NCBI GenBank assembly: GCA_964371655.1
Contig: CAYJOD010000012.1
Span: 61,704 to 125,703 of the forward strand
Length of the DNA stretch: 64,000 bases
Origin: CAZGSN01 sp964371655
GTDB taxonomy: Bacteria > Desulfobacterota > Binatia > HRBIN30
Reading direction: 5' to 3'
The stretch's first letter is position 1, and each line of letters starts with the position of its first letter. The notes under the pieces are model-generated. The model did no database searches, was not told the DNA's origin, and saw only the letters and a program-made list of their open reading frames with translations. This document shows positions 40,463 to 47,609 of the stretch, one piece after another. Both the position numbers and the translations under genes were made by a program.

Positions 40463-43261
40463 ATGTTGCAAAGGTTTACGAGGATTAGCGTCGAGCTTCT
40501 CCCAGCGCTCATGTTGGCGATGACGGTTGTGGGGTGTGGCGGAAACTCCACCGCGGAGTTTCAAAGCGCCCCGGCGCAGCCGCCGCCGGGACCCGAGGTC
40601 GCCGGCACGGTCTTCACCAGCAGCGTCCATAAGGCGGACACGCACGTCGGCCGCAATTTGCCGGTCCTGCTGTTCCAGCGTACCGGCTCCGGCGAGTTCC
40701 ATCAGTACCCGGGAGACGATACCGGTACGGAAGACAACGGAAGCTACTCTCTGCGGCTACCCTCCGGTGCGTCTGAGGATGCCTGTCGGTTCTACGTCCA
40801 GGCGAAGGTGCCGCGCGCAACCGGACAGGTTCCCGAAGTCGACTTGCGCGCCTTTGTGACCAGCGCCAATTCGGAGGTTGCCGTCGACATCGACCCAGTG
40901 ACCGAGGCCGGCGTCCAGTTGATCTTGGCGACCAACAAGCTGTGTGAGTATTCATCTACCGAGATTCGCGACCTGGATGCGGCGATGCGGCGCATGAGCC
41001 TGCGCCTGAGCTGCAACGAGGTGGAGCAGTGTGTCTTCGCGATTCTCGACGCAGCCGGTCATAGCGACGTGATCCAGGAGCTCCTGGCGCAAGGCGGCGG
41101 CTTCACGCCGATCCCGACGTTTACGATTCCGCCAACCATCGCCCCGACTCTCACCTTCACTCCCAAGGCATCGGCGACATCGACGGTGACCCAGACGTTT
41201 ACGCCGCAGCCGACCTTCACCAACACGCGACCGACGGCGACGTCGACTCCCTCCTTCACGGTCACGCTGACACCTACTCCGAGCAACACGCCGACGGAGA
41301 CCGCGACGCTAACCTTTACCGCGACGTTGACTCCGACGCCGACGCAAACGTTCACCGACACCCCGACCGTAACCAATACGCCGACCCTGTCGCCAACGTC
41401 GACGATCTCGCCGACGGCGACGTTCACCAACACGCCGGCGGTCAGCAGCACTCCGACCCTGTCGCCTACGGAAACTCTCACGCCGCTGCCGACGAACACA
41501 CCGACACTGAGCGCCACCCCGACGCAGACGGCAACGGTGACCGAGACCGCAACGTTCACCAACACGCCGACGATTACGGACACGCCAACGCTGGCGCCGA
41601 CGGGGACGCAGACCTCTACACCGACGGTGACGGGGACGCCGACGGTGACCCCCACGGTAACGAATACGTTGGCAGGACCGACGGCGACGGATACGCCGAC
41701 GATTACGCCGACCGCATTGCCCTCGAATACACCGACCGACACGGCGGTGCCGACGCCGACGCCGACACCGACCAGCACCGTCGACTCGGTCAAACACCTC
41801 ATTCTCGCGCCTGGCGGAGGGTCGACAGGGAACTGCCGCGGCGTCTGTGTGGCTGGCGTCAATGTAGGCAAGGGATGCGGCGCAGTCACGGATTGCCCCG
41901 GCAGTACATGCGGCGCACCAGCGGGCGACACCAAGAAGTGCGTCGGCGGCCCCTATGATGGTATGAAGTGTTCGTCGGCGCTGCAGTGCAAGGGCTGTGA
42001 TCCCAACCGCATCTGCACCGCGTCGCATGTCCCGCTGCAATGCTGCTCGGGTGCGTCCGCGGGCACCTGCCCGGCACAGGGCAGTTGCGCGCTTATCCAG
42101 GGAACCCTGCAGGTTCGGGTGTCTCTCAACGGCGTCTGTTCGCCGCGCAGCTACCCACCGGGTGACATTGATTGCACCACGGATGTGGAGTGCCAGAGAT
42201 GCGTCGGTGGCGCCAACGACGGTAAGGTGTGCAAGGGGTCTACCGACTGTCCGGACGGCACCTGCGGCCCCGCCGGCCCCGGTAGCTGTAATCTCTCGGC
42301 CCTGGATCTGATCGTGGGTGCTCCAGATGCCAACCAAGAAATCCCGCTGACAATCCCGGCGGGCTCGCTGAAGCTCGGCGCGGCATACATTCCCAATCTC
42401 GGCACGGCCTGTGTGGCAGCGGGCGGTGCTGGCACGGGTGTGATCGACTGCGATGGCGGGCGCGCCAATATCAATGCCAAGCTCAGCAAAGACCACAACA
42501 TCACGCCGAAGATCTGTCTTGGTGGTACGAAGGCCGGGCAAGCGTGTACGACGAATAACTTCTGCACCGGTGGCGTGTGTAACCTGGGCAACTCGGGACC
42601 GGCGAGCGGGTTGCCGGACGACGCAACATGCACCAATACGGTGCCACTGCCCGACGGTACAAACGGCGTTCCGTGCCTGGAAGGTGCCAAGCAGTGTTCA
42701 GGTGGTGTCCTCCCGGGACTCTTGTGCACGACAGACGCTGAATGTCTGGGAGGAGGATCGTGCGGCTACTGCAACATCGGTCTCGATTCCGACGGTGTGG
42801 CGCGCGGTGGACCCCACAGGGGCGTGTGTAACAGTCCGACAAAAGTTGAGCTGAGCGGTACGTTCGCCCCCGGCGATCTCGGTGTGGACCTGTCCTTGGG
42901 CATCACTCTGCTAGCGGCAGCGTCAGCCCCAGGTGTCGCCCCGCCGGCTAACTGGGGCGTGGACGGGTTGCCTTGCACTGACGACGACACGGTCTCGCCG
43001 GCGGGCGCGGTGCCGGTGGCGTTGAGCTCCGGCGTTAACACCGTCTACGTTTACGACGTTGGTAACACCGCTGGGACGAGGATCTATCCTGGCGGGACTT
43101 GCGGAGGTCTTCCCTGCATTGCGCAAGCCATCGGGAAGGGTGTGACCTGCTCCGATCTAATCGCCGGCAATCTGAGTGGCACGACGTTCGGCGGCGGCTT
43201 CCCGGCCCTCGATACGCCAGCCGGTGACATTGCCACCGTCTTCCAGTTCGTGGTGAAGTGA
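40463..43261 (+). CDS. Large Cys-rich exported lipoprotein with Thr-Pro linker (paralog A)
   Basis: 932 residues from ATG 40463. The signal peptide ends in a lipobox-like VVGCGG. A beta-rich domain of about 190 residues is followed by a Thr-Pro linker of about 230 residues (TPTxTPTxT type), then a C-terminal domain of about 490 residues with many Cys. That domain has modules such as CVGGPYDGMKCSSALQC, CVGGANDGKVCKGSTDC, CLGGTKAGQACTTNNFC and CCSGASAGTC, and ends FGGGFPALDTPAGDIATVFQ. It aligns throughout with the last 475 residues of the protein at 47610-50660. I do not recognise the domain. Probably surface-exposed. Confidence 0.75.
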   Translation: MLQRFTRISVELLPALMLAMTVVGCGGNSTAEFQSAPAQPPPGPEVAGTVFTSSVHKADTHVGRNLPVLLFQRTGSGEFHQYPGDDTGTEDNGSYSLRLPSGASEDACRFYVQAKVPRATGQVPEVDLRAFVTSANSEVAVDIDPVTEAGVQLILATNKLCEYSSTEIRDLDAAMRRMSLRLSCNEVEQCVFAILDAAGHSDVIQELLAQGGGFTPIPTFTIPPTIAPTLTFTPKASATSTVTQTFTPQPTFTNTRPTATSTPSFTVTLTPTPSNTPTETATLTFTATLTPTPTQTFTDTPTVTNTPTLSPTSTISPTATFTNTPAVSSTPTLSPTETLTPLPTNTPTLSATPTQTATVTETATFTNTPTITDTPTLAPTGTQTSTPTVTGTPTVTPTVTNTLAGPTATDTPTITPTALPSNTPTDTAVPTPTPTPTSTVDSVKHLILAPGGGSTGNCRGVCVAGVNVGKGCGAVTDCPGSTCGAPAGDTKKCVGGPYDGMKCSSALQCKGCDPNRICTASHVPLQCCSGASAGTCPAQGSCALIQGTLQVRVSLNGVCSPRSYPPGDIDCTTDVECQRCVGGANDGKVCKGSTDCPDGTCGPAGPGSCNLSALDLIVGAPDANQEIPLTIPAGSLKLGAAYIPNLGTACVAAGGAGTGVIDCDGGRANINAKLSKDHNITPKICLGGTKAGQACTTNNFCTGGVCNLGNSGPASGLPDDATCTNTVPLPDGTNGVPCLEGAKQCSGGVLPGLLCTTDAECLGGGSCGYCNIGLDSDGVARGGPHRGVCNSPTKVELSGTFAPGDLGVDLSLGITLLAAASAPGVAPPANWGVDGLPCTDDDTVSPAGAVPVALSSGVNTVYVYDVGNTAGTRIYPGGTCGGLPCIAQAIGKGVTCSDLIAGNLSGTTFGGGFPALDTPAGDIATVFQFVVK

Positions 43262-43343
43262 GCCACCCCGTGCCCGCCCGGGGGGGGGGGCCCGGCCCCC
43301 CCCGCGGGCGCGCGGGGGGGGCCCCCCCCGATTGCGAGGCGCG
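43262..43343. other. Extremely GC-rich low-complexity stretch
   Basis: Consists almost only of G and C runs up to 11 bases. This may be real, but it looks like a consensus error similar to the poly-G tracts at 12399 and 21252. 43400-43633 carries a short ccgcgaccgttagggagcgg motif (43568-43587) and nothing else that I can name. Confidence 0.6.
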
Positions 43344-43374
43344 GGCGCGCCATGGGAAATACCCATGGCGCGCC
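43344..43374 (+). terminator. Perfect 13-bp hairpin downstream of Cys-rich paralog A
   Basis: ggcgcgccatggg, loop aaata, cccatggcgcgcc. It lies 83 bp after the stop at 43261. No T-tract follows (agcttgtgatc), so a role as a terminator is only possible. Confidence 0.5.
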
Positions 43375-43633
43375 AGCTTGTGATCGAGAAGAATCTCGTG
43401 GTGGCCAGTGGGCCACGCTGGGCCACTAGGGAGTCGTTCTCAACAACATGTTAAGAGAGGGCGAGCAGGCGTCGATACATGCCGTGCAGTGACGGAAGCT
43501 TGCACCCGCTGACCGCTTGCTTACGCGCGCGGCTCTGACCGGGCGAAAACCTGAGGATCGCAACCTGAGCCGCGACCGTTAGGGAGCGGTGATTCGTGGG
43601 ATCGCCCACACCCTGAATTGCTACTCCCGGGGC

Positions 43634-44149
43634 TTACTTCGGCGCGGCTTGCGGGGTAGGCGGGGCGGTCCGGGGTTCCTCGACGTCGATCCTTACCGTA
43701 TCCTCGTCGTTGGTCCCATCGCGGCCGGTCACCTTCAGTCGCGCCGTGTAACGGCCGGGCTTTTCGTAAACGTGCTTCGGATGTTTCTGGTCCGACACCG
43801 GGCTGCCATCGCCAAAGTCCCACCGGTACGTCTCCGGCTCGCCATCCGCTTTGGTTACCGAGAATTTGACGGTGAGCGGAGCGGGCCCAGCATCCGGATT
43901 GCCGTCGATGAATACGATGACTATCGGCACGGCCATCGCCGTTGCAACGCTGATTGAGTCGGGGGTAGGGCGAGGGCTCCGGTAGGCATTAGCAATCAGG
44001 GTTCCGATCGCTGCCGGGTCCCTGGTGGCGAGCTCCGTGAGCTCGGCGATCGTCGCGGGCATACTCGGACGTTCGTCGGCGTTCCTGTTGCAGGCAATTA
44101 GGGTGCTTACGCCTATCACCAAGACTATGCATGTCGGTCTGCGGACCAT
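43634..44149 (-). CDS. PKD-domain lipoprotein
   Basis: 171 residues from ATG 44149. The signal peptide ends STLIACNR, a lipobox. A PKD domain covers about residues 75-160, with YRWDFGDGSP, PKHVYEKPGRYTARLKVTG and DTVRIDVEEP. The tail is Pro-rich (TAPPTPQAAPK). PKD domains usually mediate protein or carbohydrate contacts outside the cell. A longer reading from 44212 adds residues before the signal peptide and is unlikely. Confidence 0.82.
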   Translation of the reverse strand: MVRRPTCIVLVIGVSTLIACNRNADERPSMPATIAELTELATRDPAAIGTLIANAYRSPRPTPDSISVATAMAVPIVIVFIDGNPDAGPAPLTVKFSVTKADGEPETYRWDFGDGSPVSDQKHPKHVYEKPGRYTARLKVTGRDGTNDEDTVRIDVEEPRTAPPTPQAAPK

Positions 44150-44262
44150 CCTCGTAACCTCACGAATCACGTTTCCAATGATCAATCGGATGCACAGGTT
44201 CCCGATTCCCATGTATGCTGTCAGACCGTAGGTCGGCAGTAAAGAGCGCCAGCATCCCGTAG

Positions 44263-44419
44263 TGTATCAGTTGGATCTTTGGACCGATGTCATTCCGAGC
44301 GGAAGCGAGGAATGTCGTGTAAGTCGGTCGTCGCGATTGTCGCGCGGCTCGGAAGATTCCTCGCCACGGAAGTGTGGAATGCTCGGAATGACCAGTGGAC
44401 CAGGAACCAAACTCATTCA
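44263..44419 (+). mobile_element. 157-bp MITE-like element, copy 2 (inverted relative to copy 1)
   Basis: Starts tgtatcagttggat and ends accaaactcattca; the right end is decayed relative to copy 1 (19944-20100). Interior words such as gtcattccgagcggaagcga and attcctcgccacggaagtgt match copy 1 in reverse complement without gaps. Identical length, 157 bp. Confidence 0.85.
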
Positions 44420-44422
44420 CCA

Positions 44423-44518
44423 CCTTGGAGTGCGGGAGCTTGCTCCCGCTTTTCTGTCACCCCCATGGCTCACGGCGCCGAATCGGACAAAGCGGTGGCA
44501 AGCCACCGCACTCCACAA
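44423..44518. repeat. GGAGTGCGGGAGCTTGCTCCCGC element with an inverted partner
   Basis: Left: ggagtgcgggagcttgctcc (44428-44447). Right: aaagcggtggcaagccaccg then cactcc (44489-44514). The outer words are inverted (ggagtgcgg / ccgcactcc), but each side has its own inner hairpin. It directly follows the 157-bp element. Confidence 0.75.
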
Positions 44519-44756
44519 CTTATCGCGTCCACAGATCGTCCCACGGCCGAATTTATGTGCAAGGCCGCGCGGGACTTCAGCCTGCGCCGGTGATTTGGAG
44601 AGCAAGGCTGCGCGTCGTTCGTCGCCGCCAGCCCTTCGTTGTCGGTTTTGCCGTGGCCGCGCTGGGTTTTCTCTCGGCTGCTCATCTTGTGATCCTTCCG
44701 CTCAGAGGCTTGGAGAAAAAGCGCCGAAGGATTCGTCGACCGCGCTTCTTTCTTGA
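44519..44756. other. Unassigned intergenic stretch
   Basis: No supported gene on either strand. Frames that stay open here start inside the neighbouring repeats or give proteins rich in Arg and Ser with no recognisable segment. Confidence 0.5.
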
Positions 44757-44786
44757 TTGACAAACGTGACGCCACTGCAGTATCTG
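44757..44786 (+). promoter_or_regulatory. Candidate sigma-70-like promoter
   Basis: ttgaca at 44757-44762, then 18 bases, then tatctg at 44781-44786. It lies about 175 bp upstream of the exported-protein gene at 44961. The -35 is perfect and the -10 is partial, so the call is tentative. Confidence 0.35.
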
Positions 44787-44960
44787 ATAACTGGGTCAGT
44801 CGAACAGAAAAATCTTGGAGTAAATCGGGTGTGGGAATCCAGCCTTGATGGAGGGCGTCATATGGGTATCGGGAGTCGCGATCCGCCGGGTAGTGAAAGT
44901 GAGCCGCTCGTGAGTAGTATGAATCAATCAAACAAACGCTCCGGAAGGAGCAAGGGAAGA

Positions 44961-45737
44961 ATGGAAAGGGGTCTGAATCGTATGAATACCAAGGGTATCG
45001 CAAGTTTCGTTGTGGCTGGTTTGATGGTGGCTGCCCCGTCAGTAGTCCACGCCTATAAGGGTGTCGCCATCAGCTGCGTCCCAACCGCTGGCCAGGAAGT
45101 CCACGCTTTGATTAAACCAGGCCTGTCGTGCGACAACGCTGTCAACAAGATTGGCGTGGCAACGACAATTGACGGCTGTTCAGCCGACCTGACCGCTCCA
45201 TGGGATGCATGGGCAGCAGCGAAGGCCCCCGCGAAGATCACGTTGGCTTCCGCGGGACAAATCGCGAAGATCGCACTGAAGATCGGGGCGAAGACCTTCG
45301 GCAGCTGCAATTTCGCCGGCAATCCGGACTCCTTCTCAGCGGGAGGCGCCGGCAAGTTCATCCTGCTCAATGCTACCGAAGACGTTAAGATCGGCAAGGG
45401 TGCTGTGTTCGGGACCGTTGGTGGCGACCTTGCCACGCAATCCGCGGCAGTGAAGGGCTTTGTGACCAAGGGATCTTTGGTTGCCGCACAGGTTTCGATT
45501 CAGATTGGTCTCGACATCGCCAATCCGCTCAGTGATACGACGCTAGCCTGTAACACCGGTGCGATCTGTCCTCCTACTCCCGCCGACGGTACACCGCACT
45601 ACCCCATTACCGACCTTGCGCTCAAGACCAACGCTACGAGCTTCGTCAAGATCGGCGTTCCGCAGAACTCAGACTGCACGGCAGCGAGCAGCCCGTGGGC
45701 GTGCTGCACGGGTGCAGCAGCCGGCAACTGCGACTAA
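44961..45737 (+). CDS. Exported protein with a C-terminal CCTGAAAGNC motif
   Basis: 258 residues from ATG 44961 (MERGLNRMNTKG, with GGAAGGAG upstream); ATG 44982 is an equally possible start. A clear signal peptide (IASFVVAGLMVAAPSVVHA) is followed by a beta-rich domain with Gly/Ala/Lys repeats (IAKIALKIGAKTFGSC, EDVKIGKGAVFGTVGGDL). The last 15 residues, ASSPWACCTGAAAGNCD, share the CCTGxxAGxC motif with both large Cys-rich paralogs. A strong hairpin follows the stop. Function unknown; probably secreted. Confidence 0.7.
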   Translation: MERGLNRMNTKGIASFVVAGLMVAAPSVVHAYKGVAISCVPTAGQEVHALIKPGLSCDNAVNKIGVATTIDGCSADLTAPWDAWAAAKAPAKITLASAGQIAKIALKIGAKTFGSCNFAGNPDSFSAGGAGKFILLNATEDVKIGKGAVFGTVGGDLATQSAAVKGFVTKGSLVAAQVSIQIGLDIANPLSDTTLACNTGAICPPTPADGTPHYPITDLALKTNATSFVKIGVPQNSDCTAASSPWACCTGAAAGNCD

Positions 45738-45767
45738 TTCAAATCAGTTAGCACTCCCGGTGTAGAT

Positions 45768-45809
45768 GACGCCGGGAGGACTCGCCTTAGGGCGAATCCT
45801 CCCGGCGTC
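45768..45809 (+). terminator. 19-bp stem hairpin after the exported-protein gene
   Basis: gacgccgggaggactcgcc, loop ttag, ggcgaatcctcccggcgtc, with one mismatch, then tccttatc. It lies 31 bp after the stop at 45737. Confidence 0.7.
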
Positions 45810-45913
45810 TCCTTATCTAGCGCCATCAGCAACATCGAGAGTATGCAATTCGCGGCGCAATCTCCCACGGATTACCCAACCCAGCCCCGGGTTGGAGCCA
45901 AAGAAAGAATTTG

Positions 45914-45981
45914 AACAGGAGCGAACAGAGAAAACGGAGTCTTCAGGTTCTCTCTCTGTTCCCTCCGTTGGCTCCTGTTAA
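45914..45981. repeat. Palindrome of GAACAGAGAAAACGGAG words
   Basis: The left arm is acaggagcgaacagagaaaa followed by cggag. The right arm is ctctctgttccctccgttgg then ctcctgtt, an imperfect reverse complement. The rest of 45738-46086 holds only the terminator and no gene. Confidence 0.75.
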
Positions 45982-46086
45982 AATCTTCTCTTAGGTTTCG
46001 GCCAAGGGCGAGTCATACGGGCCCTTGATCAAGTTGCTTCTGAAATCTGGGTCCTGTCGAGCAGCGTCGAGATGGTGAGGAATCGC

Positions 46087-46689
46087 ATGAAGAGGAAGTG
46101 GACCTGTACGTACATGACGCTCGTTGTCGTTGCCGCCGTCGCGGCTTGTGATCGGCACGACCAGGCGGGTGGGGGCGCAACCCCGCAGCCGACGGTTACG
46201 ACGCCGACGGTGCCAGCGGCGATGGCCACCGTGGCGCCGACGTTGCGCACGGAGTGGAGCGCTGCTGCCATCAAGACGGCGGAAGAGCTGGTGGCGAAAG
46301 TGCGCGCCGCCGGAATAGCGTGTGACGATTACCAGCCGGCGGCCGCGGCGGATTTCGGCGCCGACTATCAGCGCAAGCTGCCGCTGCCCGGCGTCAGCGC
46401 GTCGTGCACCACAGATGGGGACGAGGACCTCACCTTTGAAGTGTTCGAGAGCCCCGAACAGGCGCAGACCTTCGTTACCCGCAAGCAGCGTCTGCTCTGC
46501 GAGCAGGCGGTGAAAGCGGGGGCTCCGGACTACCCTGGATTCCCGTATGTCAGCGCCGCTGCCTGGATTGTCGAGCCCGACGAAAAGGAAACAGCGGATA
46601 GGCTGGCGCCGATCCTCGGCGGCGAATCCCATGTCGCCCGCTGCAGTGGGGGTTTACCAGCGCCGCTACCCGAGGTACCTCAGTCCTGA
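46087..46689 (+). CDS. Putative lipoprotein of unknown function
   Basis: 200 residues from ATG 46087, with GGTGAGGA just upstream. The signal peptide ends VAAVAACDR, a lipobox. A short Pro/Thr-rich linker (TPQPTVTTPTVPAA) precedes a domain of about 140 residues with four to five Cys (GIACDDYQP, VSASCTTDGDEDL, RLLCEQAVKAG, HVARCSGG). Words such as TFEVFESPEQAQTFV suggest an alpha/beta fold. Not recognised. Confidence 0.65.
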   Translation: MKRKWTCTYMTLVVVAAVAACDRHDQAGGGATPQPTVTTPTVPAAMATVAPTLRTEWSAAAIKTAEELVAKVRAAGIACDDYQPAAAADFGADYQRKLPLPGVSASCTTDGDEDLTFEVFESPEQAQTFVTRKQRLLCEQAVKAGAPDYPGFPYVSAAAWIVEPDEKETADRLAPILGGESHVARCSGGLPAPLPEVPQS

Positions 46690-46759
46690 ATCGTGCCCGG
46701 GGCGGCTTTGCCCAACCATTCATCCGACGGCCTGATTCGCTCATACTGTCAACGCCGCG

Positions 46760-46912
46760 CTTCGAGACGCCGCCAAGAGAAGGCGGCTCCTCAGCGCGAA
46801 CGGATGCTTTTGTATTCGCTCAATCATGCTCGATTTCCCTTCGCCCTCGAGGAGCGGCCTCCTGAGTAGCGAAGCGTATCGAAGGGTTTTCAGGCCGCGT
46901 CTCGAAGGGCAA
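46760..46912. repeat. Imperfect repeats with CTTCGAGACGC / GCGTCTCGAAGGGC ends
   Basis: cttcgagacgccgcc at 46760 and gccgcgtctcgaagggc near 46894-46910 are inverted. Between them are ggcggctcctcagcgcgaac and agtagcgaagcgtatcgaag. These words resemble motifs I have seen often in other environmental genomes. No gene. Confidence 0.6.
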
Positions 46913-46942
46913 GGTCAGTTGATCGGAAGAAAGCAGTGACGC

Positions 46943-47068
46943 GGCTTTGCACATAAACCCTTGCCTTTGCCCTTGCCTTTGCCCGTCCGGAAACATCAGC
47001 CAGAATGGGCAACGGCAAGGGCAAGGGCACGGGCAAGAAAGATGAAGACGGAGTTTATGTGCAAAGCC
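46943..47068. mobile_element. 126-bp MITE-like element with 16-bp TIRs and a 9-bp target duplication
   Basis: The ends are ggctttgcacataaac (46943-46958) and its exact reverse complement gtttatgtgcaaagcc (47053-47068). Immediately outside is the same 9 bases, cagtgacgc, at 46934-46942 and 47069-47077. Inside, ttgcctttgcccttgccttt and gggcaacggcaagggcaagg form inverted arms of short words. No coding capacity. Confidence 0.92.
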
Positions 47069-47086
47069 CAGTGACGCCTCCCTTCG

Positions 47087-47130
47087 ATGAATTATTGCGC
47101 AGAGCCGGTTGAGCGGGCTTTGCCTAATAA
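47087..47130. repeat. GCAGAGCCGGTTGAGCG palindrome, repeated near 47500
   Basis: aattattgcgcagagcc and gggctttgcctaataat flank ggttgagc as an imperfect inverted repeat. The 17 bases gcagagccggttgagcg recur at about 47508-47524 after aattatcgg. Confidence 0.65.
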
Positions 47131-47245
47131 TCCGGAAAAACTCAGTTGAAACCGCCGATGCGCACTGACAAACGCCAATCGTTGGCGAAACTGATGTGGA
47201 CGAGGTCGCACAAGAATATTCAGGCCAAACTTACCGATCTCCAAG

Positions 47246-47370
47246 TCCGCAGATGACACAGATGACGCGGATGAGTCAGAAAATCATCTGCGTCATCGGC
47301 GTCATCTGTGGATTCCTTTCGGTGGCTTCAGGGCCGCATCAGCGTTCATCGGCGTCCATCTGTGGTTCAA
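47246..47370. repeat. CAGATGACACAGATGACGC-word palindrome
   Basis: The left arm, 47246-47276, is tccgcagatgacacagatga then cgcggatgag. The right arm, 47284-47315, is tcatctgcgtcatcggcgtc then atctgtggatt. A further right-type arm, cgttcatcggcgtccatctg then tggttcaa, follows at about 47343-47370. Any reading frame across this stretch is repeat-derived. Confidence 0.85.
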
Positions 47371-47413
47371 TTGTTGTTTTCGGGATAATTCCGTCGACCC
47401 GTCACGAAAGCAT

Positions 47414-47483
47414 CGTCATGCCGGCGAAAGCCGGCATCCAGGCGGGGTTGTGGGGCTGGATCCCGGCTTTCGCCGGGATGACG
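47414..47483. repeat. CGTCATGCCGGCGAAAGCCGGCAT inverted repeat
   Basis: cgtcatgccggcgaaagccg then gcatccag (47414-47441) and ctggatcccggctttcgccg then ggatgacg (47456-47483). It is of the widespread ATTCCCGCGAAAGCGGGAAT type, which includes the neisserial dRS3-like repeats. About 14 bp lie between the arms. Confidence 0.85.
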
Positions 47484-47548
47484 GAGGAGCCACTCGTAAT
47501 TATCGGGCAGAGCCGGTTGAGCGCCGCACGCGGTGATGCCGAGCTCGT

Positions 47549-47589
47549 GGGCTAAACAAAAGGGGATTCGGGTTGGCTCCCGAATCCCC
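47549..47589 (-). terminator. Rho-independent terminator of Cys-rich paralog B
   Basis: On the minus strand: ggggattcggg, loop agccaa, cccgaatcccc, followed by ttttgttta. The stem is 11 perfect base pairs and sits 20 bp after the stop at 47610. Confidence 0.88.
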
Positions 47590-47609
47590 CTTGGCCGATC
47601 AACAGAGGC

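Noticed and set aside
44262..44756. 164-residue plus-strand frame
   Set aside because: Starts inside the 157-bp element and runs through another repeat; it would translate repeats only.
47414..47483. Possible novel hairpin
   Set aside because: It belongs to the well-known widespread class of GCGAAAGC inverted repeats, so on its own it is not new.
47196..47555. 119-residue plus-strand frame
   Set aside because: Made of the GATGACACAG palindrome and the CCGGCGAAAGCCGG inverted repeat; not a real protein.
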